A stretch of 64,000 nucleotides of DNA from Oxyruncus cristatus (taxonomy: Eukaryota > Chordata > Aves > Passeriformes > Cotingidae): the NCBI GenBank assembly GCA_013399855.1, contig VXAY01004345.1, forward strand, positions 337,282-401,281. The letters run 5' to 3'. How positions within the stretch are numbered: position 1 is the first letter of the stretch; each line of letters opens with the position of its first letter. The notes under the pieces are model-generated. The model worked only from the letters and a program-made list of their open reading frames with translations, did no database searches and was not told where the DNA came from. A program made the translations under genes and the position numbers. Shown here piece after piece: positions 59,601 to 64,000 of the stretch.

Positions 59601-62600
59601 TTCCCTGAGGGAGGAACTCTTGTGCCTGCCTCCACTGTAACCCAGCTCATGGGCTGTTGGTTCCACCCGAGCAGTGGAGATGCAAAGTGGGTATAAACTA
59701 TTGCTACTGTGAGCTGATATTTTTATACCCATTTTCCTCTAACCACTGGCCTTGATGCAAATTATTGGGTAGTCAACCTTTCAGGTTTTGTAATCCGTAA
59801 TAGTATAGCAAGCCTTACCCTAGGAAATGCAGGTAGAAAAGCTGTTTTCTTCTGGGGCATGGGTTAGGTAAGGCTCTTGGGGCCTTCGTTTATTCCAGCT
59901 TGCAGGAGAGAGTTAAACCTTGACAAACTGAAGGCTTTGTTCAGTTGTTTTCTTAATAATTTGCCCAATTTTCTCTTTCCTCACTGTGCCTGTCTGTGGG
60001 ATGGTGACAATGCCCTTAAAATCACATTTTAATCACTTAAAATTATGAGAAACACTAACAGAAGTAAATAATTTTTGCAGCTAAAAACGAAATCATTAGT
60101 TTTCCCAACATATTCTGATTCAAATCAATGATTAACGAAAGGAAAAGAAAAAACCACTCTGTAACTTTGACTCCAGTAACGCTGTGACTCTCAGGTGGGC
60201 TCTGTGCAGTGTGGAAAGGCGCTGCCCCTGCACAGCCCTGCTGGTGTCCAGGAGGCTCCCGCAGGTTAGCCCAGGGATCCTGGAGGCTCCTGCAGGTTTG
60301 CTGCAGGATCCTGCTGCTCTGCACCCAGCTGAGAGCACAGAGCAGGGGCTCAGCAGCTCCTGGGAGAGAGCAGTGAATGCCAACTGGTTCTGTGCCAGGG
60401 TGAGCCTCCACTCCCAGCGTGCGCTGTGCGGGTCCGATCTGCCTTCTGCCATGGAGACCTCTCCGTGCCCTGTGTGTCCATCTCCGTGCTCTCTGCTCCT
60501 CCTGCTAACCCAGCTCCATGACGCTGTGGCTTTAACGCTTCCCTGTGTCCGCCGCTCCCTCCTCTCTTGACAATCTTTACCCTTTTGCTCCTCTGGTGCC
60601 ATTTTTCTTTTTATTGTTTTATGACTTTCTTGTTGTCTTCCTGTCAGTGTTTCTTTCCTTTCTGTCTCCCATGCCCTTCACCTGCAGAAAGTGATCTTTC
60701 CGAGACAGGACGATGTGCTCATCTCCTTCCTGCCTCTGGCTCACATGTTTGAAAGAGTTATACAGGTAAGAAACCTGCCTGAACTGACGAGGCCTCGTGG
60801 GGCTCCTTGTGTTTTCTTCCAGAGTCAGTGGTCTCCTACTTGTGAGGATGTACACATTTCCTATTTGCCTTTAGCACACATGTTTGAGAGAATGGTACAG
60901 GTAAGGTCCTGGTGTCAGTGGAAATCATCTTTTTTCCACACCAAAAAAAAAAAAAATAAAATAAAATGAATAAAATACTAAATAACCAGTGATGTAGCAC
61001 TAAAAAAGCTTGTACTCCAGAAGTGCCACATGCATAACACCAGGGCCCAGCTGCAGTCTCAGTGCCATGGCTGGAAGTGCAGAGCCATTCCAGGAGAATT
61101 TCTGAAGTTTTCCAGCTTACACCTGGCTCAGAGATTGGAAAACAGCCTTTCAGCAGCAAGCTACCTGCTTGTTCAGCTCATAGCTACTGCTGCCTGTGCA
61201 ATTTGGGGGGCAGCTTTTCTAAGCACTCTAGAATGAGGTATCACAGAGATCAAGATAATTTCTTGCCATTTTCTACATCAGCTAAAATTGTTTTAGTGCA
61301 TAAAAAACCAGATCTGCAAAAAAACCCACCCCAGTTTGGCTACACTGCAAAAGAGGAAACGGAGATCATGGTGTGAGACACGTGATCCTCCTGGCAGGAC
61401 AGAGTGCTGTGGGCATCCCTGGAGCCAGTGTCCGCTGGGAACGGTGGTGGATCCAAGTATAAGCTCTTGCCAGCAGCGGGACTGACTCCAGTCTCTTTCT
61501 GAAAAAAAAAAAAGGCGATAATTTGTGCTGCAATTGGTGTGTTAGGCAAGTCAGGTGAGACAACCACATCAGGTCTGCTGGCCTGAGACGCTGCAAACGC
61601 AGAACTGATCCAGTATGTGAAGGTTGGACCTGGATCCAGTTGCAGCTCTGTACTTTCTCAGGGAGGACTGTTCCAGGCTGAAAGCGTATTTTTTGAGTCA
61701 GACAAGCGTCTGAATATAAACCTCCCACTTCTTAGTAGCATCTGTGCCAGAAATAATATATTTCTGCCCTGTTAAAAACCTCACGAATTGAAGTGAAAGC
61801 CCATGAAAGATTTGGAGAATTACAGTACAGCCTTTCTCCACTTGCAAGGCAAGGTGATCAGTGTGCCAGCACTGCTCAGGCAAATGGCTTTGACAGCAAA
61901 TAAGAATATAATTATTCAAAAGTCATCTGATGGGGGGTGGGAAAAAATTAAAAACATTTGAAATGCCCTCATTTCACAGGATGTTGCTGTATTGAAAGGG
62001 ATGGCCTCCAAAGGATGTTCAGGTTTATCCTCCCTGCTGAAAATGTTCATTAATACAAAGATTTTTTTCAAAAGGGCTAAGAAGTAACTTTCAAAAACAT
62101 TCTGAACAGCAATCACTGTATCAGCATCCCTAGTTTTAGCCACCACTGTTAGTTCCTGGAATTTACAGTTAAAATTATAGAGATACATTCTTTAAAGATA
62201 AAAATTTCTAGTTTTTATTTTTAATCTGCACTGAGCACACTGACTTGTATTTTCCTTTTTTTTTTTTTTTAAATTCATGTGCAGTGTAAAGCACAGATTC
62301 AACAGTGTGATGTTTATTAAACCCACGTCACATGTATAAAATTCCCGTGGTTTCAGCTGATGGAGACAGTCTAACTTCCTGACAGAGCAGTGAGAGTGCT
62401 CAGGTTAATATCACCGATTTTTATGAGCAGCACAAAAATACTTGGGTGTCTCTTAAGGAATTTTCAACTGATTTAATTGTTTGGGGGAGACAAGCCCACT
62501 GGAGGGAACTGAAGTTCTCAGGTCTACTCAGAAGGTCCTCTGCAGGGTTACCGGTTACCAGTAACCAGCTGCCAGCTGGCTCATGGCCAGCAGCCCCCCT

Positions 62601-64000
62601 GCCCCATCCCGCACATCCAGCTCTATTCTGATCTGATTAAAGCATCCTGCTTTCTTTCCAAGTACAAAACTTCTGGATTTGTAGTTGCCGTACAAGTCAA
62701 GCACCTTTTGTGAAGTGGGCTTCTATTTCTGGGATACAGGATCAGGCACTGTATTGCTAACGTAGTCTGTATTGTTGTATTTAAACAAAACTAAAGCATT
62801 AACCTCTAAAAATCGGCTGCTGCTCAGTGTTTGACGATGTTTCTTAGTGTACATTTCTGCATTGACAATAGGTCCTCATGCTGTGAGCTGCCGTGGGAGG
62901 GCTGGGCTTCAGGGAGCTTCTGATCCAGAATCTGACCACAACTGGGACTTCTCCATCCCTGTGTGCAGGGGGTGAAGGGAAAGCTTTGATTCCTTGTTCT
63001 TCCAGAACAAGTGGCAAATTTGGTGGATGCTGAATTGCCAGTACTGAAAAGTGCCCGGAACTTCCCAAATATTTCTATTCGGTGCAAAATTTATTGTTAC
63101 TTCTCTGTGTATTTCTAAAGCCCCGTTTTTGCTGTATTGGAGAGTAGAATTTCAAGAAGGGTGCTTCTGTGCTTGGGAGGGGTGCTGTGCCGTGGGAGTC
63201 AAAAGCAGAGGGGTTCCATGTGTTCCTCTTTCTCCCCATCAGTCTGTAGTGTACTGCCACGGAGGGCGGATTGGGTTCTTCCAGGGAGACATTCGTCTCC
63301 TGTCCGACGATATGAAGGCCCTGCGTCCAACCATCTTCCCCGTGGTGCCGCGGCTGCTGAACAGAATGTACGACAAGGTGAGTTTGGTTGGGCTCTTCTG
63401 GAGCAGTGAACTTTATGTCCCTTTAGTACTCATGTGGAAGAATTCCCTTAGTCATGGAGATTTCCCAGGCAGATTACACTGTTTCTGCCTTTCTGCAAAC
63501 ACATTCTCCCCCTGTGCAAACGACACAGCTCCTCCTCTCTGTAAGTCTGTATTATGATGATTTACACAGGCTCCAGATACAGCTGTGTGAATGTGAAATC
63601 CCTCTCTTTTAGCCTCTTACCCCGGTTCTCACTGAGATTACCAGTGACATTTCTAGACGCAAGGGATTTGTTCATCACAGAAACATCAGTCAAACCTGGC
63701 TGCACAAGGACTTTTTGTGCCCTTCAACAAGTTCTGAAACTTGAATCTCTCTTTCTGGTGGCAACAGAAAATCTGTAACTTCAAAAAGCCTATGAGGATT
63801 TAGGCAGTGTAAATATGAGCATGGTTTTGGATTTAGAAATCCTTAAAACTAAGGTAAAGGTATTGCAAGGTATTTAAGACAGGCACGTCTGGTCATCACA
63901 CTAAATCTGTTTGACGAGCTGGGAATATTTATTCCTCAGAAGACTTATCCTCTAAAGAGAAGCTTAAGCACAAGCTACCGATTTAATTTTTCCCCAAGGT
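23418..64000 (+). CDS. ACSL6: Long-chain acyl-CoA synthetase 6, 5' part (exons 1-12, runs off the window)
   Basis: Joined exons: 23418-23466, 46798-47018, 48523-48637, 49442-49506, 49916-50017, 50134-50233, 50923-51101, 51632-51664, 52806-52857, 57732-57805, one of 60688-60765 or 60823-60900, 63243-63377. This gives 401 residues; mammalian ACSL6 has about 700-720. The product activates long-chain fatty acids to acyl-CoA using ATP at membranes, chiefly in brain and erythroid cells in mammals. Visible landmarks: membrane anchor about residues 51-70; ATP-binding P-loop TSGTTGNPKG at 301-310; fatty-acid gate around F/Y344. Near-identity to mammalian ACSL6 in runs such as [34 protein letters not shown] and [11 protein letters not shown], and the presence of both gate exons, choose ACSL6 over its close paralogue ACSL1. 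The remaining AMP-binding and C-terminal exons lie beyond 64000. Confidence 0.95.
28648..28890 (+). mobile_element. CR1 LINE 3' fragment
   Basis: ggtattaggaaaaatttcttcacggaaggggtggtcaggcattgga ... gatgatcttcaagggcttttccaaccataatgattctatggttctgtg. Sense to ACSL6. Confidence 0.9.
30335..30462 (-). mobile_element. CR1 LINE fragment
   Basis: Inverted CR1 3' segment (gggcagggacaccttccactgtcccaggttgctccaag ... agggcctccccacctcacaggga) lacking the terminal tail. Confidence 0.8.
34012..34190 (-). mobile_element. CR1 LINE fragment
   Basis: Inverted CR1 3' segment: ggacacttcgagggatgtggcagccacagcttctctgggcaacctgtgccagg ... gggaagaatttcttcctaacatctaatctaaa. Confidence 0.85.
34590..34680 (+). other. ACSL6: Candidate non-coding alternative first exon of ACSL6
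   Basis: The segment ends GGCGGGCG followed by the perfect donor GTGAGT (34681-34686). It has one ATG in good context (gccATGa, 34644) which meets a stop after two codons (ATG AGC TGA, 34644-34652). Joined to exon 2, translation would then begin at Met26 (46824), giving the short N-terminus MQAQEILRS, matching the human short form MQTQEILRI. The 5' boundary is a guess. Confidence 0.45.
34992..35039. other. Assembly gap (48 N)
   Basis: Run of N directly after a G-run (tttt followed by six G and t) in the second CpG island. The real length is unknown. Frames translated across it are meaningless. Confidence 0.99.
35335..35832 (+). mobile_element. CR1 LINE 3' fragment, about 500 bp
   Basis: The longest CR1 piece here: gggtgctggagggtgtccagagaagggc ... 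ggggctcagcctggagaaagtaggctcagaggggacc ... gactcgatgatctgagaaggcttttccagcctgagcaattctgggattctgtgac. Its reading frames are broken. Confidence 0.95.
37080..37209 (+). mobile_element. CR1 LINE 3' fragment
   Basis: ggccaggttggatggagccctgagcaatctgatctagtgg ... ggacccttccagcccaaaccactctgtgattctgtga. Confidence 0.85.
40848..40884. repeat. ATATATC microsatellite
   Basis: Repeated ATATATC/ATATC units in ACSL6 intron 1, preceded by a CACACA run at 40790-40803. Confidence 0.8.
43775..43798. repeat. (CTGAGC)n hexamer repeat
   Basis: Four tandem copies of the hexamer CTGAGC in ACSL6 intron 1 (the last ends in GG). Confidence 0.85.
44706..44888 (-). mobile_element. CR1 LINE 3' fragment
   Basis: Starts agaatcccagaatggtttgggttggaaggaac and continues with the standard inverted CR1 3' sequence to cctccccaccctcacag. 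Confidence 0.95.
46798..47018 (+). CDS. ACSL6: ACSL6 exon 2: membrane anchor
   Basis: 221 bp; begins with two bases completing the Glu17 codon and ends in phase 0 (...SEEVE). The internal ATG at 46824 (Met26) is the start of the short isoform. Residues about 51-70 ([20 protein letters not shown]) are a single transmembrane helix followed by a basic RPR segment, as in mammalian ACSL6. The exon is markedly CpG-rich. Confidence 0.95.
47019..48522 (+). other. ACSL6: ACSL6 intron 2
   Basis: 1504 bp, GT-AG. It contains a CR1 fragment starting only 44 bases after the exon 2 donor; the rest is unremarkable AT-rich then GC-rich sequence. Confidence 0.85.
47063..47490 (-). mobile_element. CR1 LINE 3' fragment, antisense to ACSL6
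   Basis: gtcatagaatggttggggttggaagggacc ... ctctcagcctttcctcttaggggaggtgtcccatccctctaatc. About 430 bases, 5'-truncated. Confidence 0.95.
48523..48637 (+). CDS. ACSL6: ACSL6 exon 3
   Basis: 115 bp, phase 0 to 1 (38 codons plus one base). Encodes [17 protein letters not shown] then [16 protein letters not shown]; human ACSL6 has [17 protein letters not shown] and [16 protein letters not shown] at this place. Acceptor CCACAG, donor GTGAGA. Confidence 0.95.
48638..49441 (+). other. ACSL6: ACSL6 intron 3
   Basis: 804 bp, GT-AG, no repeat or further exon seen. Confidence 0.85.
49442..49506 (+). CDS. ACSL6: ACSL6 exon 4
   Basis: 65 bp, phase 1 to 0. Encodes [18 protein letters not shown] then SYKE. 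The junction codon is Glu (human Gly), because the acceptor TTACAG is followed by AG; using the next AG would break the frame. Confidence 0.95.
49507..49915 (+). other. ACSL6: ACSL6 intron 4
   Basis: 409 bp, GT-AG, unremarkable; pyrimidine-rich tract before the TTCCAG acceptor. Confidence 0.85.
49916..50017 (+). CDS. ACSL6: ACSL6 exon 5
   Basis: 102 bp, 34 codons, phase 0-0: [14 protein letters not shown] then [12 protein letters not shown]. The last part ([12 protein letters not shown] with exon 6) is a conserved block of the ACSL family near the start of the AMP-binding domain. Confidence 0.95.
50134..50233 (+). CDS. ACSL6: ACSL6 exon 6
   Basis: 100 bp, phase 0 to 1. Encodes [20 protein letters not shown] then [13 protein letters not shown]. 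This differs from human ACSL6 by only a few conservative residues. The preceding intron is only 116 bp. Confidence 0.95.
50234..50922 (+). other. ACSL6: ACSL6 intron 6
   Basis: 689 bp, GT-AG; carries an antisense CR1 fragment starting 88 bases after the donor. A 21-base duplication (ggaagtcaattagagaggt-type units) is seen near 50487-50525. Confidence 0.8.
50322..50466 (-). mobile_element. CR1 LINE 3' fragment, antisense to ACSL6
   Basis: agaatccttgaatggtttgggttggaagggacc ... ccttggacactcccagggctgggg. 5'-truncated. Confidence 0.95.
50923..51101 (+). CDS. ACSL6: ACSL6 exon 7
   Basis: 179 bp, phase 1 to 0. Encodes [18 protein letters not shown] then [20 protein letters not shown] and a charged stretch ending [15 protein letters not shown] and ILMDPF are identical in human ACSL6. 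Confidence 0.95.
51102..51631 (+). other. ACSL6: ACSL6 intron 7
   Basis: 530 bp, GT-AG; nothing recognisable inside. Confidence 0.85.
51632..51664 (+). CDS. ACSL6: ACSL6 exon 8: 11-codon micro-exon
   Basis: 33 bp, phase 0-0: [11 protein letters not shown] (human DCGQENHQAPV). Acceptor CTTCCAG, donor GTGAGT. A variable linker; being in frame at both ends, it could be skipped without harming the frame. Confidence 0.88.
51831..52035 (-). mobile_element. CR1 LINE 3' fragment, antisense to ACSL6
   Basis: cacagaacattgaatggtttgattggaagggacc ... cctccccaccctcacagggaagaat, in intron 8. Confidence 0.95.
52036..52805 (+). other. ACSL6: ACSL6 intron 8, distal part
   Basis: Remainder of the 1141-bp intron 8 after the CR1; no exon seen. 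Ends TATTTCTAG. Confidence 0.8.
52806..52857 (+). CDS. ACSL6: ACSL6 exon 9: first half of the ATP-binding P-loop
   Basis: 52 bp, phase 0 to 1: [24 protein letters not shown] is the first half of the AMP-binding signature (residues 301-306); the last Gly codon is split with exon 10. Identical in human apart from the first residues. Confidence 0.95.
52858..57731 (+). other. ACSL6: ACSL6 intron 9 (4.9 kb)
   Basis: GT-AG. Contains an antisense CR1 fragment (55770-55897) and a small GC-rich patch near 56740-56850. No exon supported; a 148-codon minus frame at 53576-53130 has no coding features that I recognise. Confidence 0.75.
55770..55897 (-). mobile_element. CR1 LINE 3' fragment, antisense to ACSL6
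   Basis: catagaaacacagactggtttggtttggaagaggcc ... ccgtccaacctggccttgaacactt, followed by an A-run (55904-55918). Confidence 0.9.
57732..57805 (+). CDS. ACSL6: ACSL6 exon 10: second half of the P-loop
   Basis: 74 bp, phase 1 to 0. Completes the P-loop with GNPKG (306-310) and continues [20 protein letters not shown], identical to human ACSL6. Acceptor TTTCAG; donor GTGAAT is the weakest in the gene. Confidence 0.95.
57806..60687 (+). other. ACSL6: ACSL6 intron 10
   Basis: 2882 bp. Nothing recognisable inside, except a long pyrimidine-rich tract (about 60600-60685) leading to the Phe-gate acceptor. Confidence 0.8.
60688..60765 (+). CDS. ACSL6: ACSL6 exon 11, Phe-gate version
   Basis: 78 bp, 26 codons, phase 0-0. 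Starts [10 protein letters not shown] and ends [15 protein letters not shown]. Phe344 is the gate residue at the entrance of the fatty-acid tunnel in the ACSL family. Preceded by a long pyrimidine tract and CCTGCAG; donor GTAAGA. Alternative to the next exon, with which it shares 15 of 26 residues. Confidence 0.95.
60823..60900 (+). CDS. ACSL6: ACSL6 exon 11, Tyr-gate version
   Basis: 78 bp, 26 codons, phase 0-0. Starts [10 protein letters not shown] and ends [15 protein letters not shown]; Tyr344 replaces Phe. It corresponds to the Tyr-gate isoform known in mammalian ACSL6 (SQWAPTC...). It lies only 57 nt after the Phe-gate exon. Acceptor TCTTCCAG, donor GTAAGG. Confidence 0.95.
60901..63242 (+). 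other. ACSL6: ACSL6 intron 11
   Basis: 2342 bp after the Tyr-gate exon, GT-AG. Holds several A- or T-runs (60943-60956, 61501-61512, 62257-62270) but no element or exon that I recognise. Confidence 0.8.
63243..63377 (+). CDS. ACSL6: ACSL6 exon 12
   Basis: 135 bp, 45 codons, phase 0-0 (residues 357-401). [20 protein letters not shown] then [20 protein letters not shown] and RMYDK, nearly identical to human ACSL6 (one I/V and one R/C change). Donor GTGAGT. This is the last exon in the window. Confidence 0.95.
63378..64000 (+). other. ACSL6: ACSL6 intron 12, cut by the window edge
   Basis: No exon seen in the last 620 bases. The next expected exon (starting with an IFSQ-like sequence in mammals) lies further right. 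Confidence 0.8.

Noticed and set aside
1..64000. tRNA, rRNA, CRISPR array, full-length retrovirus or full-length CR1
   Set aside because: None seen by eye; all CR1 copies are short 3' fragments, and no viral gene or paired LTR was recognised. A RepeatMasker and tRNAscan run would settle this.

Overview
This window looks like bird nuclear DNA. It carries many truncated CR1 LINE 3' ends (the hallmark 'gaatggtttgggttggaagggacc' tail in both orientations), vertebrate GT-AG introns, and two CpG islands. No bacterial or phage features were seen. The CR1 spectrum fits a bird, probably neoavian, but the species cannot be told from sequence alone.

Two protein genes can be supported. On the minus strand (CDS 4696-6609) is a complete four-exon gene for a 140-residue secreted short-chain four-helix cytokine of the IL-3/IL-5/GM-CSF (common-beta-chain) family. 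It has a TATA box, a GM-CSF-like CLE0 promoter block, a signal peptide, one N-glycosylation sequon and a 3'UTR with six overlapping ATTTA pentamers. On the plus strand, from 23418 to beyond the right edge, is ACSL6 (long-chain acyl-CoA synthetase 6). Thirteen coding exons are visible, covering about 401 residues of a protein that is normally about 700 long. The two genes are divergent, as in the mammalian 5q31 arrangement ACSL6 - IL3 - CSF2, which supports both calls.

Layout: 1-3.7 kb, no gene seen. 3.7-6.7 kb, the cytokine gene and its 3'UTR. 6.7-23.1 kb, intergenic, with CR1 pieces and a small CpG patch carrying an IRF-like site and a 12-bp palindrome. 23.1-23.7 kb, CpG-island promoter and ACSL6 exon 1. 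23.5-46.8 kb, intron 1, holding a second CpG island near 34.6 kb with a likely non-coding alternative first exon and a 48-base assembly gap. 46.8-63.4 kb, exons 2-12, including the tandem fatty-acid-gate exons (Phe-gate 60688-60765, Tyr-gate 60823-60900) separated by only 57 nt.

How the genes work: ACSL6 is a membrane-anchored enzyme that activates long-chain fatty acids to acyl-CoA. The two gate exons and the two N-termini would give isoforms that differ in substrate gate and membrane anchor. The cytokine is an inducible immune signal with post-transcriptional decay control. The two genes are neighbours but share no pathway. The most informative points are the very short intron between the gate exons, the exact family identity of the cytokine, and the alternative ACSL6 promoter with a two-codon upstream ORF.
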